Part shown: piece after piece, positions 33,479 through 41,823 of the stretch | How the letters are laid out: the number at the start of each line of letters is the position of its first letter | How positions within the stretch are numbered: the stretch's first letter is position 1 | Assembly (NCBI GenBank): GCA_016931115.1 | Contig: JAFGFM010000129.1 | Location: forward strand, 1-52,638 | Direction: 5' to 3' | Length of the DNA: 52,638 nt | Origin: Deltaproteobacteria bacterium | GTDB lineage: Bacteria > Desulfobacterota > DSM-4660 > Desulfatiglandales > HGW-15 | The notes under the pieces: generated by a model | What the model was told of the DNA's origin: nothing | What the model saw: the letters and a program-made list of their open reading frames with translations, nothing else | The model's database searches: none | Position numbers and translations under genes: made by a program

Positions 33479-34852
33479 ATGAGTACAGATAAAAAAAATA
33501 CAATACTGGTTGTTGATGATGATACAGCGCATCGCACCATGCTTAAGACACTGCTTTCAGGGTGGGGATACCTTATTGATGAGGCGGACGACGGCTCTAC
33601 CGCTATTATAAAGGTGGAGGAGCGAGCCTATGACCTGATACTCATGGATATCCGCATGATTAAGGTGTCAGGCATTGAAGCATTAAAGGAGATTAAGGTC
33701 ATCAACCCGGCCATCCCAATCATAATCATGACCGCCTATTCATCTGTTGAAACCGCTGTTGATGCCCTTAAAAACGGGGCATATGACTACCTCATCAAAC
33801 CCCTGGATTTTGATGAACTCAGGATATCACTTATAAGGGCAATGGATCATACGGGTTTAAGAGAGGAAAACCGCCTGCTCAAGGAGAGTATGGTAAGCCA
33901 TTTTGACAGGAGAAATATCATTGGCAGAAGCCCTGTTATGGTAAAGCTCCTTGAAACAGTGGCCCAGGTCTCATCTTCAGAGGCAACCGTGCTTATCACA
34001 GGTGATTCAGGTACAGGCAAAGAGATGATAGCAGGGGCCATACATTATAACAGCCCCAGAAAGGACGCACCTTTTATCAAGATTAACTGCGCCGCCATTA
34101 CAGAAACACTCCTTGAATCGGAACTGTTCGGCCATGAAAAGGGGGCATTCACAGGGGCACAGAGACGCAAGGAGGGCAAGTTCCGCCTTGCTCACGGGGG
34201 TAGCATATTTCTTGATGAGATAGGTGAGATGCCCATGTCCATGCAGGTCAAGCTCCTGAGGGTGCTTCAGGAAAGGGAGATAACGCGTGTAGGCGGTGAA
34301 GAGGTGATAAAGGTGGATGTGCGCATAATAGCCGCATCAAACAGGGACCTGTTAAAGGATATAGAGAATAGCCGGTTCAGGGAAGACCTCTATTACAGGC
34401 TTAATGTGGTGGAACTCAGGATGCCGCCATTAAGGGATCGGAAGGAGGATATCCCGCTCCTTGCCCAGCATTACCTTGAACTCTTCTCTGAAAAAAACCA
34501 TAAGCAGGCAAAGGGGTTTACACCCCGTGCCATGGATATGCTTTTAAAATATGAGTGGCCTGGGAACATAAGGGAACTTATGAATGTAATAGAAAGGTGT
34601 GTGGTGCTTTCCACTGCCGATTATATTGACCAGAACGATCTCCCGTTTGGCGCTGAAGAAGATGATGAGGATCAGCCTTTATTCTCCCCTTCCATGATCA
34701 CAGGGGATGTCCCCCTGGAAGAGGTGGAAAAGGCAACCATCCTGAACACCCTTGAGTTTACCAGCGGGAACAAGAGCGAGGCAGCAAGAAGGCTAGGCAT
34801 TACCAGAAAGACTCTCCATAAAAAGCTCAAAAAATATGGTGTTATGGACTGA
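33479..34852 (+). CDS. Sigma-54-dependent response regulator, NtrC/ZraR family
   Basis: 457 residues. An N-terminal receiver (1-125, Asp57 in LMDIRMIKV, lysine in LIKPLD) is followed by an AAA+ domain (about 145-385) with Walker A GDSGTGKE (about 175), the sigma-54 contact loop GAFTGA (about 222), Walker [13 protein letters not shown] and arginine fingers in [13 protein letters not shown]. The C-terminal Fis-type HTH is [20 protein letters not shown]. All residues for activation of RNA polymerase-sigma-54 are present. It is paired with the membrane kinase upstream. No -24/-12 promoter was convincingly found nearby, so its targets may lie elsewhere. Confidence 0.96.
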   Translation: MSTDKKNTILVVDDDTAHRTMLKTLLSGWGYLIDEADDGSTAIIKVEERAYDLILMDIRMIKVSGIEALKEIKVINPAIPIIIMTAYSSVETAVDALKNGAYDYLIKPLDFDELRISLIRAMDHTGLREENRLLKESMVSHFDRRNIIGRSPVMVKLLETVAQVSSSEATVLITGDSGTGKEMIAGAIHYNSPRKDAPFIKINCAAITETLLESELFGHEKGAFTGAQRRKEGKFRLAHGGSIFLDEIGEMPMSMQVKLLRVLQEREITRVGGEEVIKVDVRIIAASNRDLLKDIENSRFREDLYYRLNVVELRMPPLRDRKEDIPLLAQHYLELFSEKNHKQAKGFTPRAMDMLLKYEWPGNIRELMNVIERCVVLSTADYIDQNDLPFGAEEDDEDQPLFSPSMITGDVPLEEVEKATILNTLEFTSGNKSEAARRLGITRKTLHKKLKKYGVMD

Positions 34853-34859
34853 TAGTCGC

Positions 34860-34879
34860 GGGCACGGTGCGCCGTGCCC
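34860..34879. repeat. GGGCACGG/CCGTGCCC palindrome
   Basis: GGGCACGG, TGCG loop, CCGTGCCC, lying 8 bp after the sigma-54 regulator stop codon and flanked by CTAC on the right. The 8-bp perfect stem could act as a weak terminator or mRNA stabiliser, but no T run follows. Confidence 0.65.
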
Positions 34880-34991
34880 CTACAGAAAAAAACCAATTCA
34901 TTGATACATAGCTTAAACTGTGATAAGATTCCTGACAATTTAACTTTTGCTCATTCAAAAAAAAGGCAAATTCTGAGTATGGTCTTCAGTG

Positions 34992-35037
34992 ATCAGCGGT
35001 CAGTTAACCCATTCTATCATTTAATCTGACGGCTGAT
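34992..35037. repeat. ATCAGCGGTCAG inverted repeat
   Basis: ATCAGCGGTCAG (34992-35003) and CTGACGGCTGAT (35026-35037) are complementary except at one position, spacer 22 bp. Further CTGATAG words follow. It resembles dispersed CTGAT/GTCAG intergenic repeats. Confidence 0.6.
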
Positions 35038-35095
35038 AGCTGATATCTTTTTTTTGAGGTGGATACTAACTTACTGATATTTCTGGAGTTTACAA

Positions 35096-35374
35096 ATGGA
35101 TAAGGAGTTGCTTTTTATAACAGTGATCGGTGCAGATAAAAAAGGGATTGTGGCCAAGGTTTCAAACCTTCTGTACCAGTGCGATATCAATATTGAGGAC
35201 ATAAATCAGAGAATCATGGGCACATATTTTGTTATGACCATGCTTGTTGACATGAAGGAATCAAAACTAAGCCTTGAAAAGGTCAGGGAAGAGCTTGAAA
35301 AGATAGGTGCTGAACTTAAGCTCAAGATCCAGATACAGCATGAGAACATCTTCAAGATGATGCACAGGATATAA
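35096..35374 (+). CDS. ACT-domain protein (UPF0237 type)
   Basis: 92 residues, a single ACT domain: LFITVIGADKKGIVAKVSNL, then CDINIEDINQRIMGTYFVMT, with a C-terminal helix and IQIQHENIFKMMHRI. The family is the small ACT protein almost always encoded next to UPF0210 proteins. It probably binds an amino acid or other small ligand and dimerises. ATG is preceded by TTCTGGAG. The stop lies 3 bp before the UPF0210 ATG, so both are one transcript. Confidence 0.92.
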   Translation: MDKELLFITVIGADKKGIVAKVSNLLYQCDINIEDINQRIMGTYFVMTMLVDMKESKLSLEKVREELEKIGAELKLKIQIQHENIFKMMHRI

Positions 35375-35377
35375 AAA

Positions 35378-36736
35378 ATGACAATATCCGTTGAAGAGGT
35401 ATTTGAAACCGCAAGCATGATCCTGTATCAGAACCTTGATATCAGGACAACCACCATGGGTATAAACCTTAAAGACTGCATAGATAACGATTTTGATCGG
35501 TTTACCTCTAAGGTATACGAGAAGATCAATTCCAATGCCATAAGGCTTGTTAAAGAGGCAAAGCGCATGGAATTGAAGTATGGCATCCCCATTGTCAACA
35601 AGAGGATATCAATAACACCCGTAAGCCTTATTATGGAAACACACTGCGAAAAGGCCAAATTTGTCCAGATGGCAAAGGCCATGGATCGGGCGGTTGAAGA
35701 CGCAGGCATAGATTTTATAGGCGGGTTCGGGGCCATTGTCCACAAGGGGCTCACCCCTTCTGACAGGATGCTGATAGAGGCACTCCCTGATGTATTTGCC
35801 GAGACAAAAAGGGTCTGCTCCTTTCTGAATGTGGGCACAAACACGGCAGGCCTTAATCTTGATGCCATAAACCTGATAGGGCCTATGCTTAAGAAAACCG
35901 CTTTAATGACAAAGGATGCGATTGGTTGCGCCAAGTTTGTGGTGTTTGCAAATGCACCTGAGGACAATCCCTTTATGGCAGGGGCCTTTCACGGCATAGG
36001 GGAGGCTGATATGACGCTCAATATTGGTATCAGCGGCCCAGGGGTGGTTCACAGCGTGGTGGAAAAAAACCGCGACTGCGACCTGACCCAGCTTTCCGAG
36101 GTGATAAAACGCACGGTCTTCAAGATTACCAGGGGAGGTGAACTTATAGGCAGGGAGCTGGCCAAAAACCTTGATATACCTTTTGGTATTGTAGATATCT
36201 CCCTTGCCCCCACAACTGCGACAGGAGATTCTGTTGCAAATATTATTGAGTCATTCGGTATTGAATCGGTTGGCGCCCATGGTTCTACACTTGCGGTAGC
36301 CCTCTTAATGGATGCGGTTAAAAAAGGGGGTGCTATGGCAAGTGGCAATGTGGGAGGTTTAAGCGGTACATTCATACCGATAAGCGAAGACACAGGTATG
36401 ATAAATGCTGTAAAAAACGGTTTTTTAAGCCTTGATAAACTGGAGGCCCTCACATCGGTATGCTCTGTGGGTCTTGATATGTTTGCTATACCCGGCGATA
36501 CACCTGAAAGCACCATCAATGCCATTATAGCTGATGAACTTGCTATAGGTGTTATCAACAACAAGACAACCGCTGTAAGGGTAATACCTGTACCGGGTAT
36601 GAAAGAGGGTGAATCAGTTGACTTTGGGGGGCTTCTGGGTGAGGCACCTATCATGAGGGTGAACAGGGGCTCATCCGCGAATTTTATGAAGAGGGGAGGG
36701 CGTATGCCCGCACCTGTAACAAGCATGAGAAATTAA
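35378..36736 (+). CDS. UPF0210 (DUF711) family protein
   Basis: The 452-residue protein is full length for the family. Recognisable blocks are ISVEEVFETASMILYQNLDI at the N-terminus, VNKRISITPVSLI, DFIGGFGAIVHKGLTP, then DISLAPTTATGDSVANIIES and the C-terminal RGSSANFMKRGGRMPAPV. The fold is related to glycyl-radical enzyme-like or PFL-like barrels, but no glycyl radical motif is visible, and the reaction is unknown. Constant pairing with the ACT protein suggests a ligand-controlled enzyme. The next kinase gene starts 5 bp after its stop. Confidence 0.92.
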   Translation: MTISVEEVFETASMILYQNLDIRTTTMGINLKDCIDNDFDRFTSKVYEKINSNAIRLVKEAKRMELKYGIPIVNKRISITPVSLIMETHCEKAKFVQMAKAMDRAVEDAGIDFIGGFGAIVHKGLTPSDRMLIEALPDVFAETKRVCSFLNVGTNTAGLNLDAINLIGPMLKKTALMTKDAIGCAKFVVFANAPEDNPFMAGAFHGIGEADMTLNIGISGPGVVHSVVEKNRDCDLTQLSEVIKRTVFKITRGGELIGRELAKNLDIPFGIVDISLAPTTATGDSVANIIESFGIESVGAHGSTLAVALLMDAVKKGGAMASGNVGGLSGTFIPISEDTGMINAVKNGFLSLDKLEALTSVCSVGLDMFAIPGDTPESTINAIIADELAIGVINNKTTAVRVIPVPGMKEGESVDFGGLLGEAPIMRVNRGSSANFMKRGGRMPAPVTSMRN

Positions 36737-36741
36737 TATCT

Positions 36742-37965
36742 ATGCCAGAGACAGAAGCGCTCAAGAAAAGAATTAAGGCCCTTGAAGATCAGCTGAAAAG
36801 GGCAGAGGATGAACTCAGACGATCCAAAATAGGGGATCATCTGGGCAGCTATGCCGGAATTGTAGCACATGATCTGAATAACCTCCTTGCCGGTATTATT
36901 ACCTATCCTGAGCTTATATTGATGGAACTCTCCGAGGATAACCCCTTAAGAAAACATGCCTGTGCAATAAAGCTGGCAGGCGAAAAGGCTGCGAATATTG
37001 TCCAGGATCTCATGATGCTCACGCATGATTCTGCTGCTGCCACCCATACCCTTAACCTTAATGAGATAATTTCTGAACTTAAGAAAAGCCCTGATTTTAA
37101 GGCAATGAGGGCTGGTCACCCTGATGTAAAGGTTGTATTTGATCTTGAGATACCCCTTGATAATATCAAGGGTGCCTCCGCGCAAATAACAAAATCGGTG
37201 ATGAATATATTGCGTAATTCGGTTGAATCGATAAACGGACAGGGCAGGGTCACTGTATCCACCGCAAACAGGAGACTTAAAGCCCCTGAAAGGGGATATA
37301 AGCAGATGATTGCAGCAGGAGATTATGTCACGGTCACCATTCAGGATACTGGTAATGGCATGACCGAAAAGGATATTTCAAGGCTTTTTGAACCTTTTTA
37401 TACTAAAAAGGTGATGGGAAGAGGCGGGTCAGGGCTAAGCATGGCTGTTGTATGGGAAACCATCAGGCAGGTCAATGGCTATATCAATATAATCAGCGCT
37501 GAGGACAGGGGGACAACCTTTACCCTTTACTTCCCTGTAACCGGTGATAATGACAGAAAAAAGGCGCCTCATGATGAGATGGTTAATTGCAGGGGAAACG
37601 GGGAATCCATGCTTATAGTAGATGATATGGCTGAACAGAGAGAACTCGCATGCGCTATCCTGAAAAGGCTTGGATATTCAGTCTGCTCTGTACCCTGCGG
37701 TGAAGAGGCAGTGGAGTATCTCAGGGCTAAAAAGGCGGACATGGTCATACTGGACATGATCATGGACCCGGGCATAGACGGCCTTGAGACCTTCAAAAGG
37801 ATATCTGAATTCAGACCGGATCAGAGGTTTGTTATTGTAAGCGGTTATGCTGAGACCGAAAGGCTTAAGGAGATACAGAGAATGGGCTGCCATTTCTGTA
37901 TTAAAAAACCCTATTCTATCGCTGAAATCGGTGAGGCTGTCAAAAAGGGGCTTGGCGTCCTGTAA
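36742..37965 (+). CDS. Compact hybrid histidine kinase (HisKA-HATPase-REC) behind UPF0210
   Basis: 407 residues with no PAS or other sensor domain; only a 35-residue coiled coil precedes the phospho-acceptor His43 (IVAHDLNNLLAGI). HATPase has a weak N box (SVMNILRNSVESI), DTGNGM, LFEPFYTKK and GRGGSGLSMAVVW, where the usual GTGLGLA is GSGLSMA. The receiver (about 290-405) carries Asp338 (VILDMIMDPG) and the lysine in IKKPYS. The ATG is 5 bp downstream of UPF0210 with no clear ribosome site, implying coupling. Being sensorless, it may take its signal from a partner such as the ACT protein; this is inference. Confidence 0.88.
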   Translation: MPETEALKKRIKALEDQLKRAEDELRRSKIGDHLGSYAGIVAHDLNNLLAGIITYPELILMELSEDNPLRKHACAIKLAGEKAANIVQDLMMLTHDSAAATHTLNLNEIISELKKSPDFKAMRAGHPDVKVVFDLEIPLDNIKGASAQITKSVMNILRNSVESINGQGRVTVSTANRRLKAPERGYKQMIAAGDYVTVTIQDTGNGMTEKDISRLFEPFYTKKVMGRGGSGLSMAVVWETIRQVNGYINIISAEDRGTTFTLYFPVTGDNDRKKAPHDEMVNCRGNGESMLIVDDMAEQRELACAILKRLGYSVCSVPCGEEAVEYLRAKKADMVILDMIMDPGIDGLETFKRISEFRPDQRFVIVSGYAETERLKEIQRMGCHFCIKKPYSIAEIGEAVKKGLGVL

Positions 37966-38086
37966 ACCCTTTATTGCTTTGTTACAACAGGTAAACGATA
38001 TTTTCCTTTAGTTTCTAGTATGTTATGTCGATTATAATGCATAGGCCCATTTCTTTTGATCTTAAAAATAAAGGGAATCATTTTAT

Positions 38087-39301
38087 ATGAACAATAATCC
38101 GGAAAAACAAATTCAAGCTGAAAACCCTCTTCTCATGGAATTTGATCACAGCAGATTCAGAGATTTCATTGCCGGAAAAGAAGAGTGGCTCATGAAACAG
38201 ATACTCTTTTATGCAAAAAGGCATGACTACTCAAGGTACACATCCACACTCATGGAGGCCTGGCGTTTATCCATTTCAGGGATATCATATAACCTTATCA
38301 CATCCTCTTCACACGACCTTGAACTCTCTCCTGATGAAGATTATACAAGAGACCCTGCCGCAGCCTTTGGAATACTTGAGGCAAAGCGTCACAGGGAGCG
38401 TGGTGTCAGTCTCTCCATGTTTCTGGGGCTTCTGAAATACTACAGGCAGTCTTACATGGACCTGATTGAACAGGAGATTGAGCCTGGCGCATACAGAGAC
38501 AAATGCAGGATCAGGACTGAGAGATTTTTTGACCGGATGGAGCTTGGTTTCTGTACAGAGTGGTGCTCTCAGACTGAAAACGCAAAATTAAAGGAACTAC
38601 AATCTAAAAACAGAGAGATACTCAATGAAAAAAACAGGTATCTCTCCATCTTTGAAACCATACATGCCCCTGTTGTACTGATAAATGAAGAGAACAGGGT
38701 GGAAAATTATAACCAGGCATGGAATGAACTCTTTGAGGAGTCATCCATACCCGGTTCCATTTATTATAACAGGGATATGAAACCCGGTAAAAAGGCGCCC
38801 GGATTCCTGGATGAAATCCTGCCTTTATTACAGAATGATGTCAATGATTATACCCTTGAAAAGAAACTGGTTACTAAAAATGGGGTAAGATTTTTCCAGA
38901 TACGAATAAAAAGGATGCTTGATATCAGTGAAAAGTACCATGGCATGGTTATCATACTTAATGATATTACCGACATTAAAAAGGCTGAAAAGGACAGGGT
39001 ATACAAGGAAAAGCTGGAAGGTGTGCTTGAGATGGCAGGTGCAGTATGCCATGAAATAAATCAGCCGCTTCAGGTTATTATGGGGCAGTCAGAGATTATC
39101 AAGCTTGGATCAGGCAAGGATAGCCCCATTAATAAAAATCTTGATATCATAACTGCTCAGATAGAAAAGATGGGCGAGATAACTAAAAAGCTTATGAACA
39201 TAACGAAATATGAGACAAAGGCTTATCTTACAAAGACAATAATAGATATTGAAAAGGCATCACCTGAAAAGGGCAGAAATTCTACAGAATATATTGATTA
39301 A
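38087..39301 (+). CDS. HATPase-less histidine kinase-like protein (helical-PAS-HisKA)
   Basis: 404 residues. The N-terminal 165 residues are helical (SRFRDFIAGKEEWLMKQILF, HRERGVSLSMFLGLLKYYRQ), reminiscent of RsbR-type sensor domains. A PAS domain follows (about 190-300) and then HisKA with His322 (GAVCHEINQPLQVIMGQ). The protein ends about 60 residues after the histidine (KLMNITKYETKAYLTKTIID), with no ATP-binding domain. It therefore cannot phosphorylate itself alone and would need an HATPase in trans or serve as a phosphotransfer or scaffold protein. The end looks family-like rather than a sudden break. Confidence 0.85.
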   Translation: MNNNPEKQIQAENPLLMEFDHSRFRDFIAGKEEWLMKQILFYAKRHDYSRYTSTLMEAWRLSISGISYNLITSSSHDLELSPDEDYTRDPAAAFGILEAKRHRERGVSLSMFLGLLKYYRQSYMDLIEQEIEPGAYRDKCRIRTERFFDRMELGFCTEWCSQTENAKLKELQSKNREILNEKNRYLSIFETIHAPVVLINEENRVENYNQAWNELFEESSIPGSIYYNRDMKPGKKAPGFLDEILPLLQNDVNDYTLEKKLVTKNGVRFFQIRIKRMLDISEKYHGMVIILNDITDIKKAEKDRVYKEKLEGVLEMAGAVCHEINQPLQVIMGQSEIIKLGSGKDSPINKNLDIITAQIEKMGEITKKLMNITKYETKAYLTKTIIDIEKASPEKGRNSTEYID

Positions 39302-39348
39302 GTTATTCTTACAGTTTTCTTCTGTTTACAACTTAAGGAGAAGTAATA

Positions 39349-39792
39349 ATGGGCAATCATACGATATTACTGGTAGATGATGACTCCGGTGTAAGAAACG
39401 CAATTGAAAGAATCCTGCGCAATGAACCATATCAAAGGATGTATGCATCAGATGCAATTGAAGCCCAGAAATATATCAGGAGAAATAAGGTTCATCTGGT
39501 TATTACTGATATTATGATGCCAGGCATTATGGGAAACCCGATCCAGATTAAGCAGATTTTTGACAATGTAATAAAAAATGCGATTGATGCAATGGAGAAG
39601 TCAGAGCAGAAACAACTGACCATTGAGATATTTGAAAAGGATGGATTTATAGTATTAAAGTTTTCAGACACAGGAGAAGGTATTCCTAAGGAAAATATCG
39701 CAAAGGTATTTGAACCTGGTTTTACGACAAAGCCGATAGGCAAAGGTTCCGCAGTTATTATTTGCCTCCCTGTTAAAATAGAAATTGAATAG
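39349..39792 (+). CDS. Receiver/HATPase chimera with two internal deletions
   Basis: 147 residues. Residues 1-60 are the first half of a receiver (ILLVDDDSGVRNAIERIL, phospho-Asp54 in VITDIMMPGIMG). Immediately after MG comes the N box of a kinase ATPase domain (NPIQIKQIFDNVIKNAIDAM), then DTGEGIP and KVFEPGFTTKPIGKGS. After GKGS (residue about 131) the GTGLGL box and about 30 residues are missing, and the last strand VIICLPV ends the protein. Thus the receiver lacks its Thr/Lys half and the ATPase lacks its G2 box. The frame is intact with a good AAGGAG ribosome site. Likely inactive as either domain; a domesticated fragment is the alternative. Confidence 0.8.
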   Translation: MGNHTILLVDDDSGVRNAIERILRNEPYQRMYASDAIEAQKYIRRNKVHLVITDIMMPGIMGNPIQIKQIFDNVIKNAIDAMEKSEQKQLTIEIFEKDGFIVLKFSDTGEGIPKENIAKVFEPGFTTKPIGKGSAVIICLPVKIEIE

Positions 39793-39822
39793 TGATAAAA
39801 ATGTCATTAGTAGGAATCTGAT

Positions 39823-40167
39823 ATGGGTCACTTTAAAGTATGTCCATCTTGCTGCCAGGCATGGGAATCTAGATCGGATTTTATTGTTGATGATCAACTA
39901 GAATTGAATGGGTATAAATCGGATTTCGAAAAGTTGGAATATGGTTTGTTTTTCTTTACTCACAAAAAACCGGGTTGTTATTCAACAATGACTATTAATG
40001 TTATGGATTTTAGAGACCTTTATTCAGGTGAAATATATCAGGAGCGCAAAACAGGAAGTGAAGAATGTCCAGGGTATTGTCTTGATAGTGAACAATTCAG
40101 TAGATGCAATGCGTTATGTGAATGTGCATATGTAAGAGAGATAATTCATATTTTAAAGAATAAATAA
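39823..40167 (+). CDS. Small cysteine-rich protein inside the signalling cluster
   Basis: 114 residues with nine cysteines: FKVCPSCCQAW at the N-terminus, KKPGC in the centre, then EECPGYC and SRCNALCECAY. The first block resembles one half of a zinc ribbon and the C-terminal group could hold a second metal or a disulfide cluster. There is no signal peptide, so a cytoplasmic zinc-binding role is more likely. It starts 31 bp after the receiver/HATPase chimera and ends 9 bp before a hybrid kinase, so it is probably co-transcribed. Family not recognised. Confidence 0.7.
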   Translation: MGHFKVCPSCCQAWESRSDFIVDDQLELNGYKSDFEKLEYGLFFFTHKKPGCYSTMTINVMDFRDLYSGEIYQERKTGSEECPGYCLDSEQFSRCNALCECAYVREIIHILKNK

Positions 40168-40175
40168 GGAGAACT

Positions 40176-41795
40176 ATGTCAATATTAGTTGCAGATGATT
40201 CATCTGTATCAAGAGAGTTACTTGCGAAAACTCTTAGGAAATGGGGATTTGATGTATTTACTGCAAATAATGGTCTTGAAGCCCTTGAGGTTTATAAAAA
40301 CAACAGGATCAATATTGTCATTACCGACTGGGTAATGCCCAATATGGACGGGCTTACACTATGTGAAGAAATCCGAAAATTCATTAAGAACAGCTATACT
40401 TATATCATCATTATTACAGCAAAAGATCAGAGTTCAGATATCAAAGAAGCGTTAGATAAAGGGGCTGATGAATATATTACAAAGCCTATTGATATGGAAA
40501 GGCTGAGGGTAAGCCTGAAAACCGCACGCCGTATAATATCTCTATCTGAAAATCTGAATCTTGAAATCGATAAAAACAAGCTGCTCCTTGAAAACATGAA
40601 AGAAGGATTATTAAGGGTAGATCACGAAGGGATACTAACCTTCGTTAACGATAGCCTCTGTCAGATGCTCGGATATACCAGAGAAGAACTAATAGGAAAA
40701 AAAATCCTCTCCATCCATGAAAAAGAGGATAATGAGATAGCTGAACGGAAGTTGAATAGGAGAAGGGAGGGAATAGGTGATTCGTATGAGTTGAATTATA
40801 TAACTAAAGAAGGCGGTGTAATCCCTACTCTTGTATCAGCAAAACCTATTTTTAATTCATCAGGGCAGCATGATGGGACTGTTGTTGTTATTACAGATAT
40901 CTCAAAAATCAAACAGGCAGAACAGGAAAGAAAATTGATCGAGGCACAGCTCAGGCAGTCTGATAAAATGGCCTCTATCGGTCAGCTTGCAGCAGGCGTG
41001 GCCCATGAGATAAATAATCCTACAGGTTTTGTAAGCAGCAATCTGAATACATTATCCACCTACATAAAAGACTACAATATAATTATTGACCGGTATGAGG
41101 CCCTTGTAAAGCAGCTGGAAAACAGCGGGAAATCAGATGATTTTGCTGATTTTCTGCAAGAGATCAAAGAGCAGGAGGATAATATGGATATCGGTTTTTT
41201 AAAAGACGATATCTCCCAACTGATACATGAGAGCCTTGAGGGCACCGAGAGGATCAAAAAGATAGTGCAGGATTTAAAGGATTTTGCGCACCCTGGTGAT
41301 GATAAACCCAAGTATGCAGATATTAACAGGTGTATTGACTCTACCCTTAATATTGTATGGAATGAGATCAAATATAAGGCGCAGGTTAAAAAAGAATATG
41401 GTGATTTACCTGAAGTACTCTGTTTCCCACAGCAGCTCAATCAGGTCTTTGCAAATATCCTGGTCAATGCTGCTCAGGCCATTACTGAGCAGGGTGAGAT
41501 CAGCATAAGGACAAGTCTGTCAGATGAAAATATTGAGATCACAATAAGTGATACCGGATGCGGAATACCAAAAGAAAGCCTGACAAAGATATTTGACCCC
41601 TTTTTTACAACCAAGGATGTTGGTAAAGGAACAGGCCTGGGGCTCAATGTGGCTTATAATATTGTAAAAAAACATAATGGAAAAATATCTGTAGAAAGTG
41701 AAGTAGGGTGTGGTACAACATTTACTATACTCGTTCCTGTAAATAATACCGATGAAAGCTTGAGTGCCAGTACTTCTGGGAAGGATTCTGTTTAA
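40176..41795 (+). CDS. Receiver-PAS-histidine kinase
   Basis: 539 residues. Receiver 1-120 ([20 protein letters not shown], Asp51 in [12 protein letters not shown], lysine in ITKPID), PAS 130-255 ([20 protein letters not shown]), HisKA with His277 ([20 protein letters not shown]). A long helical insert of about 80 residues precedes [15 protein letters not shown], and the HATPase (about 400-525) has [15 protein letters not shown] and [11 protein letters not shown]. All catalytic residues are present. The order with the receiver at the N-terminus suggests it is itself controlled by another kinase, so it can link neighbours in a relay. Confidence 0.94.
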   Translation: MSILVADDSSVSRELLAKTLRKWGFDVFTANNGLEALEVYKNNRINIVITDWVMPNMDGLTLCEEIRKFIKNSYTYIIIITAKDQSSDIKEALDKGADEYITKPIDMERLRVSLKTARRIISLSENLNLEIDKNKLLLENMKEGLLRVDHEGILTFVNDSLCQMLGYTREELIGKKILSIHEKEDNEIAERKLNRRREGIGDSYELNYITKEGGVIPTLVSAKPIFNSSGQHDGTVVVITDISKIKQAEQERKLIEAQLRQSDKMASIGQLAAGVAHEINNPTGFVSSNLNTLSTYIKDYNIIIDRYEALVKQLENSGKSDDFADFLQEIKEQEDNMDIGFLKDDISQLIHESLEGTERIKKIVQDLKDFAHPGDDKPKYADINRCIDSTLNIVWNEIKYKAQVKKEYGDLPEVLCFPQQLNQVFANILVNAAQAITEQGEISIRTSLSDENIEITISDTGCGIPKESLTKIFDPFFTTKDVGKGTGLGLNVAYNIVKKHNGKISVESEVGCGTTFTILVPVNNTDESLSASTSGKDSV

Positions 41796-41823
41796 TCAAT
41801 TGAACTTCATATGAGGAAACATA

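Noticed and set aside
35428-36726. Long minus-strand ORFs opposite UPF0210
   Set aside because: Antisense shadows of a clear full-length UPF0210 protein; low-complexity Ser/Ala/Pro composition.
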